5,433 nucleotides of DNA from an uncultured Saprospiraceae bacterium (GTDB taxonomy: Bacteria > Bacteroidota > Bacteroidia > Chitinophagales > Saprospiraceae): positions 1-5,433 of the forward strand of contig CALCMV010000277.1 of assembly GCA_937967535.1 (NCBI GenBank), in the 5' to 3' direction. The notes beneath the pieces are model-generated. The model searched no databases and was not told the DNA's origin. It saw only the letters and a list, made by a program, of their open reading frames with translations. Below, piece by piece: positions 1-5,433 of this stretch (the stretch's first letter is position 1; each line of letters begins with the position of its first letter). The position numbers and the translations under genes were made by a program.

Positions 1-561
1 CCATGTATTTATAATGTGCTGCTCGTCAGTCGAAAAGGAAGATTTGACGGCGAAACCATCGGAAAGCACAAGTCGCCCGCCCGGCTTGAGTAAGCGATAG
101 GCTTCTTGGATAAAGTCTCGTTTATTATCGGCATGACAGACAGATTCCATTGCCCATATCACATCAAATGAGGCATCGGGATAGCCCGTTTTGGTGTAAT
201 CATTTACCTCAAAAGTCGTCAAATCTGATACCTCGTGTTGTCGGGCATTTGCTTGTGCCAAGCTGATTTGCTTTGCGCTTAGTGTGATACCTTTTACTTG
301 ACATCCAAGCTTTGCCAAAAATACCGAACTTCCTCCGACACCACATCCGGCATCCAACACGATTTCACCTGCTTGTATGCCCGCGCGTGCAGCAGTGACA
401 GCATTTTGTTTGGCGAGTGCTGCGCCGAAATCCCGCACTTCATCCATCCAAAAACCATAGTGCATCGCCATATTTTCATTCAATTTCCAGATGCGGCGGT
501 ATTGGCTTATTGTGTCGTCATAGTAATGCACGATTTCTTCGGCAGAGACTTCTTTTTGCAT
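1..561 (-). CDS. SAM-dependent class I methyltransferase, C-terminus cut off by the window edge
   Basis: The reading frame opens at ATG 561-559 and stays open for 187 codons to the left edge, so it is partial. It should transfer a methyl group from S-adenosylmethionine to an unidentified, probably small-molecule, acceptor in the cytoplasm. The class I motifs are clear. Motif I is LDAGCGVGG (residues 69-77), the SAM-binding glycine loop. The fourth-strand region is DVIWAMESVCHAD (133-145), and LLKPGGRLVLSDG (157-169) is the post-motif strand. The N-terminal stretch with HYGFW (34-38) and the ESVCHADNK segment recall methyltransferases of the sterol, tocopherol or sarcosine type, but this does not fix the substrate. 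Relatives are usually about 270-290 residues, so roughly 90-100 are missing. The ATG is preferred because it gives the natural N-terminus of this family; no Shine-Dalgarno sequence or clear promoter lies upstream. It is transcribed away from the receptor gene, and no partner gene is visible. Confidence 0.9.
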   Translation of the reverse strand, partial: MQKEVSAEEIVHYYDDTISQYRRIWKLNENMAMHYGFWMDEVRDFGAALAKQNAVTAARAGIQAGEIVLDAGCGVGGSSVFLAKLGCQVKGITLSAKQISLAQANARQHEVSDLTTFEVNDYTKTGYPDASFDVIWAMESVCHADNKRDFIQEAYRLLKPGGRLVLSDGFAVKSSFSTDEQHIINTW

Positions 562-590
562 AAAAATTAGGTAAATGATTGTCAATGTTC

Positions 591-855
591 TTCGCCAAAT
601 TTTGAATTTTAAATTTTGAATGACGAATGAATTTAAATACTACTTTGTTTTTTCAATATGTTCGCCAAATTAGATATTAGATGTTTTTAATTAAAAATTA
701 TTTAAAATTATAATTTAAATTAGTTTGAAATATAGTTTTTTACAAAAATAAAAATAAATAAATTACTCGCATTTGATTTGTAATTTTTAATTTGGCGAAC
801 ATATTATTTTTATTGATAATTAAAAATTTTTCATTCAAAATTCAAAATTGGCGAA
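591..855. repeat. Nested inverted repeat with four copies of TTCGCCAAATT
   Basis: Two pairs of arms are nested. The outer arms are 591-622 and 832-855. They match as reverse complements except that the left arm has one extra 7-bp unit and one extra base. The inner arms are 655-672 and 788-805, an 18-bp perfect reverse-complement match. Each arm carries the core TTCGCCAAATT: forward at 591-601 and 661-671, reversed at 789-799, and reversed in a form one T shorter at 846-855. The space between the inner arms is almost pure A/T and includes a 14-bp palindrome at 684-697. Nothing inside encodes a protein, and I find no target-site duplication at the ends. It could be a non-autonomous mobile element (MITE-like), a repeat family dispersed in the genome, or a long cruciform or hairpin. 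The sequence structure is certain, the role is not. Confidence 0.8.
599..633. repeat. Degenerate 7-bp tandem repeat (ATTTTGA type)
   Basis: Five consecutive heptamers can be read: ATTTTGA, ATTTTAA, ATTTTGA, ATGACGA, ATGAATT. The first three are near-identical and the last two are diverged. They form most of the left outer arm of the nested inverted repeat. The right outer arm (832-855) has the complementary heptamers in one unit fewer, which is how the arms come to differ by seven bases. Loss or gain of one unit is the simplest explanation. The low complexity of A/T-rich DNA makes chance similarity easier, so confidence is moderate. Confidence 0.5.
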
Positions 856-928
856 ATATCGGAGAAGGAATTTATTGAGATAAGTGACTAAGTGGTTGGA
901 CTGAACTAAATGATACTTTCAGTTTTTG

Positions 929-949
929 TAATTCATTGACAATGAATTA
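929..949. promoter_or_regulatory. 21-bp palindrome, possible operator
   Basis: Two perfect 10-bp arms, TAATTCATTG and CAATGAATTA, flank a single central A at 939. The symmetry and size fit a binding site for a dimeric regulator. It lies in the gap between the methyltransferase and receptor genes, about 290 bp before the receptor promoter box. The core CATTGACAAT (934-943) recurs as its reverse complement at 578-587, just before the methyltransferase start. No regulator gene is in the window, and an AT-rich region can produce such a palindrome by chance, so a regulatory role is inference. Confidence 0.35.
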
Positions 950-968
950 TTTATTTAACATTAAACTT

Positions 969-987
969 TCCCGACAACTGTACGGGA
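969..987. other. Small hairpin in the intergenic region
   Basis: TCCCG (969-973) pairs with CGGGA (983-987). Inside, ACA (974-976) can pair with TGT (979-981), leaving a bulged A at 982. This is one of the few GC-rich spots in an otherwise AT-rich gap, which makes the pairing more noticeable. No run of T follows, so it is not a terminator. Its function is unknown. Confidence 0.3.
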
Positions 988-1044
988 TAAACTTATTCTT
1001 CCACTTAATTCTATCTTATATCATCACAAAAGTAAATAAAACAG

Positions 1045-1065
1045 CAATAGGCATAGCCTAAATTG
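1045..1065. other. Small hairpin with stem CAATAGGC
   Basis: AGGC (1049-1052) pairs with GCCT (1056-1059) across a 3-nt loop, and CAAT (1045-1048) pairs with ATTG (1062-1065) after a two-base bulge at 1060-1061. The TAGGC and GCCTA core is perfect over five bases. No T-run follows and no known riboswitch or small RNA is recognised. It lies upstream of the proposed receptor promoter, so it would not be part of the receptor message if that promoter is the only one used. Confidence 0.25.
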
Positions 1066-1210
1066 TCTCTAAATTTTTCGGATAACTATCAAGCGATAAA
1101 CGTTAAAAAGCAATATATACGGCACGATATTCGTTATCAAAATTACTTTTAAGGGTAATTTTTTTTAAACATGCTCTTACTAAAATCTTACATCACTTAG
1201 CACGAGAATT

Positions 1211-1243
1211 TTGTAGGTAGATTGTAAAATTTGCGTACCTTTG
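1211..1243 (+). promoter_or_regulatory. Bacteroidota-type promoter for the TonB receptor gene
   Basis: The -7 box TACCTTTG at 1236-1243 matches the Bacteroidota consensus TAnnTTTG. A -33 element TTG (TTTG at 1210-1213) lies 22 bp upstream, within the spacing range known for this phylum. The box ends only nine bases before the ATG at 1253, so the transcript would have a leader of just a few bases. That fits the lack of a Shine-Dalgarno sequence. It also argues against the in-frame TTG at 1241, which falls inside the box. Confidence 0.6.
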
Positions 1244-1252
1244 TTTGACAGC

Positions 1253-3901
1253 ATGAAAAAAACATTAATAACACTCGGTTTTTTGTGTGCGGTCGTCATC
1301 TTGTCGGCGCAGACGGATGTATTGGAAAAGCGCATTGATTTTGCTTGTAAAAATAAACCCCTCAAAGAAGCCCTCGACAAACTAAAACGCAAAACAGGCT
1401 TGCGACTTTCTTATGCCGACCATATGCTTGCAGGTAAGCGTGTGACGGTCAAAGTCAAGCAACAAAAGGTCAAAAATATCCTCAATATTCTTCTTCGCAA
1501 ACATGCCCTCACTTACGAAAATAGTGCTCGCCAAGTCGTCATTACCCGAAAAAAACAACCCGCCCGAACTTATCAACGATACACAATTAGCGGAACAGTA
1601 AAAGATGATGAAACCGGTACACAACTACCGCTTGTGGGGATTCTTATAGACGGGCAACGTCCTCGTACTACCAATAAAGACGGCGAAGTCTATCTTCGCC
1701 TCCAACCTACTGATAGTGTTTGTGTACAATTCACTTATCCGGGCTACGAATCGCAAAATATAAGTTTTCGGGTGCATTGCGATACTTTTCTTTCTATACG
1801 TTTGGTATCTGATAATGAGTTGCTTCCAGAGATAAATGTTATTGGAAGCATGGGGAGACAGATTCCTGCCGACCAAGAAGCGATTGTCGATGTGAGTGAT
1901 GTTTCTATGCTGAACAGCTTCCGCGAAAATTCGGATTTGATGAAAAGTATCCAACTGTTGCCGGGTATTCAGAGTGGAAATGAAGGTTTTTCGAGCCTGT
2001 ATGTGCGCGGTGGAAGTGCCGACCAAAATCTGGTCTTGTTGGATGGTGCGCCTATCTACAACCCCTCGCATATGGCGGGTATTTTTTCTATATTTAATGA
2101 AAATGTAATTGGCGATATTGCTTTGTATAAAAACGAATTGCCGGCGCGTTACGGAGGGCGTTTGTCGTCTGTATTGGATATTGCTGTGCGGGATGGAAGT
2201 ATGCGGGATTATACGATACGCGGCAATGTGGGTTTACTGGCTTCGGGTTTGATGATTGAGGGACCATTGCGTAAAGATAAAACGTCTTTTTTGTTGGCTT
2301 TTCGGCAGACATCACTGGGGATGTTGGTGCGTCCACTCAGTCGGCGTTGGTTGAACGAATCATTTGAAGTGGACGGCAACCGCATTGCAACGAATGGCGA
2401 AGCACGATATACTTTTTACGATATTAACGCGAAAATCAGCCATCGTTTTTCGGAAAAAGACCACCTCTCATTTAGCTTGTATAATGGTGGCGACAATTTT
2501 TCTTTTACAGATAATTTGAATGAAGAAAAAATAGATGAATCATTGGAAGCGGAACGTGTTACGAGTTCTTTATGGGGAAATTTGACGGCTTCATTGCATT
2601 GGACACATATTTTTCAACGAAAAATGATACTGCATACGAGTGCGTCATTTACTGATTTTGAATTTGATTATTTTGATAAATACGCTTATCTCCAAACCGT
2701 AGACGAAATGCAGACAGGAGGGCGTTTGATACAAAATTATACTTCGGATATTCAGGATATTGCCTTGAATACGGAGTTGAAATATACGCCTTCGGACAAG
2801 CATCGTTTTCGCATAGGGGCGCAGGCAATACAGCATCGTTTCAGACCCGGAATCAATAATGTGACGGAAGAAAATATTGACAGACCCGAACAGTTTGAGT
2901 TGGAGTTTGATAATCCTCTGATAAAAACTTGGGAAACTGTCGGCTATGTGCAAAGTCGGCATAGAATAGCGGGTTTGCGCTTAAATGCAGGATTTCGTGC
3001 GGGTTTTTTGCTGCATAACAATAATTTATTTAGTACCTTTGAGCCACGCCTCGCTTTAAACGCCTTGCTGACTGATTACTTTTCACTACGAAGTACCTAC
3101 ACACACACTAGCCAACACTTACATTTACTGACCAATTCGGGTATTGAACTGCCTACTGACTTATGGGTGCCTGCGTCGGAACTTGCGCCGCCGGAACGGA
3201 GCCGACAAGCGGGAATTGGTGGTATATATTCGGATGAAGATTTGACGGTGAGTGTGGATTTTTACCACAAAAAAATGAATAATTTGATTACTTTTCAAGG
3301 AGAAAATTCAGTCATATTAAGTGGCAGAAATTGGGAAGATAAAGTAGAGTCCGGCAGAGGTTGGGCATACGGTGGCGAAGCAATTGTGATGAAAAAAAGC
3401 GGTAAGACAACAGGTGTCCTTGGTTATACACTTTCATGGTCATACCGTCAATTTGACAATATAAATGAAGGTGTTGCCTATCCATTTAAATATGACCGTC
3501 GGCACGATGTATCGGTGGCGATGCGGCATGAATTGAGTGAGCGCCTAGCATTCAAAAGTGATTGGGTGTATGGTTCGGGAAATCCATTCACACGCCCAAT
3601 ACGTGAGGCACCTATAGTATCGGATTTTCCACCAGGGAGTCCGGCTACGGTTTATATCTATGAACCTAAAAATGCCTCGCGTATGCCATCTTTTCACCGC
3701 CTCAACATCGGTGCAGAATGGAAAGGCAAACAAAAGAAAGGTTATACATGGACAATGGATTTTGGTGTTTATAATGTTTATAATAGAAAAAATCCATTTT
3801 TATTATATATTGGACCCGATGAAGATACAGATGGAAATGAGTACAAACAATTGAGTTTGTTTCCCATTCTACCTTATTTAAATTATAATTTTAAGTTTTA
3901 A
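1253..3901 (+). CDS. TonB-dependent outer-membrane receptor with STN and carboxypeptidase-like N-terminal domains
   Basis: This intact 882-residue outer-membrane transporter should import a substrate using energy passed on by TonB-ExbBD. Residues 1-20 are a signal peptide (basic MKK, hydrophobic core, end at LSAQ). Residues 24-97 form an STN domain, the periplasmic signalling module of FecA-like transducers. Residues 111-185 are a carboxypeptidase-like regulatory fold beginning YTISGTVKD. LPEINVIGS (191-199) fits the TonB box. The plug follows from about 218, with SLYVRGGSADQNLVLLDGAP around 248-267 and ARYGGRLSSVLDI around 298-310. The rest is a beta-barrel ending in Phe (NFKF), as expected for assembly by BAM. 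The barrel segment YDRRHD near residue 747 is common in receptors that pair with DUF4249. ATG 1253 is chosen over in-frame TTG 1241 because it begins the signal peptide and the TTG overlaps the promoter. There is no SusD homologue next to it; the partner is the DUF4249 lipoprotein. The substrate cannot be read from the sequence. Confidence 0.95.
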   Translation: MKKTLITLGFLCAVVILSAQTDVLEKRIDFACKNKPLKEALDKLKRKTGLRLSYADHMLAGKRVTVKVKQQKVKNILNILLRKHALTYENSARQVVITRKKQPARTYQRYTISGTVKDDETGTQLPLVGILIDGQRPRTTNKDGEVYLRLQPTDSVCVQFTYPGYESQNISFRVHCDTFLSIRLVSDNELLPEINVIGSMGRQIPADQEAIVDVSDVSMLNSFRENSDLMKSIQLLPGIQSGNEGFSSLYVRGGSADQNLVLLDGAPIYNPSHMAGIFSIFNENVIGDIALYKNELPARYGGRLSSVLDIAVRDGSMRDYTIRGNVGLLASGLMIEGPLRKDKTSFLLAFRQTSLGMLVRPLSRRWLNESFEVDGNRIATNGEARYTFYDINAKISHRFSEKDHLSFSLYNGGDNFSFTDNLNEEKIDESLEAERVTSSLWGNLTASLHWTHIFQRKMILHTSASFTDFEFDYFDKYAYLQTVDEMQTGGRLIQNYTSDIQDIALNTELKYTPSDKHRFRIGAQAIQHRFRPGINNVTEENIDRPEQFELEFDNPLIKTWETVGYVQSRHRIAGLRLNAGFRAGFLLHNNNLFSTFEPRLALNALLTDYFSLRSTYTHTSQHLHLLTNSGIELPTDLWVPASELAPPERSRQAGIGGIYSDEDLTVSVDFYHKKMNNLITFQGENSVILSGRNWEDKVESGRGWAYGGEAIVMKKSGKTTGVLGYTLSWSYRQFDNINEGVAYPFKYDRRHDVSVAMRHELSERLAFKSDWVYGSGNPFTRPIREAPIVSDFPPGSPATVYIYEPKNASRMPSFHRLNIGAEWKGKQKKGYTWTMDFGVYNVYNRKNPFLLYIGPDEDTDGNEYKQLSLFPILPYLNYNFKF

Positions 3902-4006
3902 ATCAGTCGATAGTCAATGGTCAATAATCCATAGGCAAACGCGAAATATCATCTCGCGACTATCTATGAAGTATGAGCTGCCAACTATGGACTTCATTCA
4001 CAAACT
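3902..4006. repeat. Spacer of degenerate 7-bp repeats between receptor and lipoprotein genes
   Basis: The first half reads as heptamers AGTCGAT, AGTCAAT, GGTCAAT, AATCCAT (3905-3932). The second half reads as CTATGAA, GTATGAG, CTGCCAA, CTATGGA, CTTCATT (3964-3998), which resembles the same kind of unit on the opposite strand. For example, CCATAG at 3929-3934 is the reverse complement of CTATGG at 3985-3990, and GATAGTC at 3909-3915 of GACTATC at 3958-3964. The halves flank a central hairpin. The repeats run up to eight bases before the lipoprotein start codon. Degenerate heptamer repeats are known in intergenic DNA of Bacteroidota and cyanobacteria. The match here is imperfect, so membership of such a family is inferred. 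Confidence 0.5.
3940..3958 (+). other. Hairpin inside the receptor-lipoprotein spacer
   Basis: CGCGA (3940-3944) pairs with TCGCG (3954-3958) around a 9-nt loop. A further pair, GATAGTC (3909-3915) with GACTATC (3958-3964), could form a competing or enclosing stem. No T-run follows, so an intrinsic terminator is unlikely. Between two genes of one presumed operon it could stabilise the upstream message or mark an RNA processing point. This is inference from position alone. Confidence 0.4.
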
Positions 4007-4942
4007 ATGACCCGATTTTCTATTTTGCTTGGTACATTGGTAATGCTGTTTGCGGGCGCTTGTATATCACCTGTTGAGGTGGATTTTGCAGAAGCAGAAC
4101 AAGAATTAGTGGTCTATTCACACTTTGGGGTGGACGAACCCATAAAAATATATCTCACGCACACACGCGATCCTTTGAAGCCCAATCAGCTTTTCAAACC
4201 AGTAGAGAATGCCACAATAAAAGTATATCAGAATGGAGAATTGGTGAGTAATATCAATCGCAGTAGTGAACCGGATAAGAAGATAGATTATGCTGCTTTG
4301 TACAATACAGAGGTACATGCAGTTGGGGGAAGTCGCTATCAAATTGAGGTGATAGCAGAAGGGTATAAAAATGCTCGTTCGGTCGAAACCATACCACATC
4401 ATAAAGCTACTATTCAGAGTTTTGAATCTATAGAAAGTAATGACGAGAATAAATTATATCGCTTATTATTTTCAGATGATAATACAGAAAATTATTATTA
4501 CCAGTTGGCAATTACGGCTTTAGAGCATAATACGCAAGATTCTCTGATTAGAGAGGAAGCCGTGGACTATGATCTTGTCATCAGGTCTTCTGCCTATACT
4601 CACTTCGAGAGTGATATGAGAGCATGGACGGCTGTCTATCCTGAATATGCCGGATTTTTGTTCACAGGAGTAAATGAAGAAGGAGGGGTAAAAGAACTAT
4701 TCATCAAAATCCCTAATGAAGATAGATCCAATGAAATGTACAATTACACTTATAAAATCGAACTACACAAGGTATCGGACGCCTATTTTTTATATCATCA
4801 AAGCATACAAGCTCAATTTTCGGATGATAATATCCTAAGCAATCCTACTCAGATTTATAATAATATTGAAGGTGGTTTTGGTAATTTTTCAGCGTATAAT
4901 GCCGCAACTATTGAAGTGAGTACACTTCGGGTTGGGGAATAA
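4007..4942 (+). CDS. DUF4249 family outer-membrane lipoprotein
   Basis: This intact 311-residue lipoprotein is the likely partner of the receptor encoded just upstream. Residues 1-18 are a lipoprotein signal peptide and AGAC (16-19) is the lipobox, so Cys19 would be lipidated. The family pattern is clear. After the cysteine comes VEVDFAEAEQELVVYSHF (23-40), the usual start of DUF4249 with its first beta strand. ATIKVYQNGE (69-78) and RYQIEVIAEGY (110-120) are immunoglobulin-like strands. Near the end, LSNPTQIYNNIEGGFGNFSAYN (277-298) is the most conserved family segment. No molecular function is established for DUF4249; a role in substrate capture or gating at the receptor is inferred from the recurring gene pair. 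The +2 position is Ile, and there is no obvious acidic or Lys-rich surface-export signal right after the cysteine, so surface exposure is open. ATG 4007 is the only sensible start: an in-frame stop lies at 3974. It is probably co-transcribed with the receptor gene. Confidence 0.9.
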   Translation: MTRFSILLGTLVMLFAGACISPVEVDFAEAEQELVVYSHFGVDEPIKIYLTHTRDPLKPNQLFKPVENATIKVYQNGELVSNINRSSEPDKKIDYAALYNTEVHAVGGSRYQIEVIAEGYKNARSVETIPHHKATIQSFESIESNDENKLYRLLFSDDNTENYYYQLAITALEHNTQDSLIREEAVDYDLVIRSSAYTHFESDMRAWTAVYPEYAGFLFTGVNEEGGVKELFIKIPNEDRSNEMYNYTYKIELHKVSDAYFLYHQSIQAQFSDDNILSNPTQIYNNIEGGFGNFSAYNAATIEVSTLRVGE

Positions 4943-4976
4943 TTAGTGAGTATATAAATTTGTATTTCGATGATTA
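4943..4976. other. Short convergent intergenic gap, no terminator seen
   Basis: Only 34 bp separate the stop of the DUF4249 gene from the stop of the DUF4058 gene on the other strand. I see no stem-loop followed by a T-run for either strand. The minus-strand gene has two adjacent in-frame stops (TGA then TAA, 4979-4974). Transcripts from the two sides may therefore overlap at their ends. Confidence 0.6.
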
Positions 4977-5433
4977 TCAAAATTCTATATCGTTTTTTTG
5001 AGAAAGCAAATCTCTCATCCAGCTCAATTCCGGTTCGGTAAACGGCGGTTCAGGCGATTCTTCGTTATAATTCACCGACAAATGATACATGCTCCTCTTG
5101 TAAATGATTTTGAGGGCTTCACCCAAATCCAGAACTACATCCGGATCGTCTCCTGCTAATGGTATGGGTACTATCGGTGCAGTGTCTTTGACACTGAATC
5201 CCCATGTATCTGTTCTGGCAGTTCCTGCTCTTGTCAAATTTACCATATAATGACAATCGTGTAGTTTTGGATGCTTTACAGGACGCTTTCCACGACGTAT
5301 CAAGTCTATTTCCAGCAAGTGTATTCCGGCATTGAATAGCTCCATACGTTTTTCGAAATAAGGCTCAAGTCCGGGCACACGTTTGTTGACAGGAGATAAG
5401 ATTTCGATGGCAGTAACAAGTTGGTTACTTGCG
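4977..5433 (-). CDS. DUF4058 family protein, N-terminus beyond the window edge
   Basis: The frame is open from the right edge to TGA 4979-4977, giving 151 residues of the C-terminal part. DUF4058 proteins are usually about 240-260 residues, so around 100 are missing. A GTG at 5378 could be taken as a start, but the frame upstream of it already reads as conserved family sequence (LVTAIEILSPVNKR, fragment residues 5-18), so the true start is outside. Conserved signatures are AIEILSPVNK (8-17), PYFEKR (24-29), HLLEIDLIRRG (38-48), PIPL (89-92), LDLGEAL (101-107) and PPFTEPELSWM (129-139) near the end. No function is established. The E..SP.NK, Y..KR and EIDL series resembles the core of Uma2-like PD-(D/E)XK nuclease folds, which is only inference. 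It is expressed from its own unseen promoter and converges on the DUF4249 gene, so it is probably unrelated to the receptor pair. Confidence 0.88.
   Translation of the reverse strand, partial: ASNQLVTAIEILSPVNKRVPGLEPYFEKRMELFNAGIHLLEIDLIRRGKRPVKHPKLHDCHYMVNLTRAGTARTDTWGFSVKDTAPIVPIPLAGDDPDVVLDLGEALKIIYKRSMYHLSVNYNEESPEPPFTEPELSWMRDLLSQKNDIEF

Larger units (their letters stand above)
562..1235. other. Long AT-rich non-coding gap between divergent genes
   Basis: This 674-bp stretch holds no reading frame that looks like a gene and no recognisable tRNA, rRNA or riboswitch. It is strongly AT-rich, far more so than the flanking genes. The left part (591-855) is a nested inverted repeat, annotated separately. 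The right part contains a 21-bp palindrome (929-949), small GC-containing hairpins at 969-987 and 1045-1065, and a pair of matching 6-mers (GATAAC 1081-1086 and GTTATC 1133-1138). From 856 to 928 and from 1167 to 1209 I see nothing definite. Its length between two divergent genes leaves room for regulation of both, but the only promoter I can support is the one just before the receptor gene. Confidence 0.75.

Noticed and set aside
298..570. 90-residue open frame on the plus strand
   Set aside because: It is antisense to the methyltransferase, whose motifs are unmistakable. The plus-strand translation has no recognisable features.
743..750. Minus-strand TATTTTTG as a promoter -7 box for the methyltransferase
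   Set aside because: It is about 180 bp from the start codon, lies in A/T-rich repeat DNA, and has no -33 TTG at the right spacing.
591..855. CRISPR array or insertion sequence with transposase
   Set aside because: Only four short cores exist in two orientations with unequal spacing, unlike CRISPR direct repeats, and there is no transposase frame or target-site duplication.
1139..1166. Terminator-like hairpin, AAAATTAC with GTAATTTT followed by T residues
   Set aside because: The stem has only one G-C pair, and no plus-strand gene ends upstream. In this AT-rich DNA it is most likely chance.
1241..1252. TTG at 1241 as the start of the receptor gene, adding four residues
   Set aside because: The TTG is part of the proposed TACCTTTG promoter box, and the ATG at 1253 begins a standard MKK signal peptide.
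1180..1392. 70-residue minus-strand open frame overlapping the receptor promoter and signal peptide
   Set aside because: It runs antisense to the receptor start, shows no conserved features, and would require transcription through the promoter region. Nothing supports it.
1625..2071. 148-residue open frame on the minus strand within the receptor gene
   Set aside because: It lies opposite the conserved plug region of the receptor, has no family resemblance and no promoter, and is best explained as a shadow frame. The other antisense frames in the receptor and lipoprotein genes were dropped for the same reason.
4977..5378. A complete 133-residue gene beginning at GTG 5378 on the minus strand
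   Set aside because: The same frame continues to the window edge, and the extra residues (LVTAIEILSPVNKR) are conserved DUF4058 sequence, so the GTG is an internal valine codon.

Overview
The window looks like chromosomal DNA of a member of the Bacteroidota. The evidence is a FecA-like TonB-dependent receptor with an N-terminal carboxypeptidase-like regulatory domain, followed by a DUF4249 lipoprotein. In addition, no gene start has a Shine-Dalgarno sequence, and a Bacteroidota-type promoter box (TAnnTTTG) lies just before the receptor gene. The non-coding DNA is very AT-rich while the genes are moderately so. DUF4058 proteins, one of which closes the window, are not typical of gut Bacteroidales, so an environmental lineage (Cytophagia, Saprospiria or Chitinophagia type) is my inference and not something the sequence proves.

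Layout. Positions 1-561 (minus strand) hold the N-terminal two thirds of a SAM-dependent methyltransferase that runs off the left edge. Positions 562-1235 are a long non-coding gap between divergent genes. It contains a nested inverted repeat (591-855) built from four copies of TTCGCCAAATT, a 21-bp palindrome (929-949) and two small hairpins. Positions 1253-3901 (plus) encode an intact 882-residue TonB-dependent receptor with a signal peptide, an STN signalling domain, a carboxypeptidase-like domain, a TonB box, a plug and a barrel. Positions 3902-4006 are a 105-bp spacer of degenerate 7-bp repeats plus a hairpin. Positions 4007-4942 (plus) encode an intact DUF4249 lipoprotein. Positions 4977-5433 (minus) hold the C-terminal part of a DUF4058 protein that runs off the right edge and converges on the lipoprotein gene.

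How the genes fit together. The receptor and the DUF4249 lipoprotein form a recurrent Bacteroidota pair and probably make one outer-membrane uptake unit, with TonB-driven transport through the barrel and a lipid-anchored partner. The substrate cannot be read from the sequence. The STN domain suggests substrate-dependent signalling to an anti-sigma factor, but no sigma/anti-sigma pair is present here. The methyltransferase and the DUF4058 gene face other directions and show no functional link to the pair.

I find no convincing new multi-gene system. The most unusual material is non-coding: the nested inverted repeat, and the two repeat loci that both have a 7-bp period.
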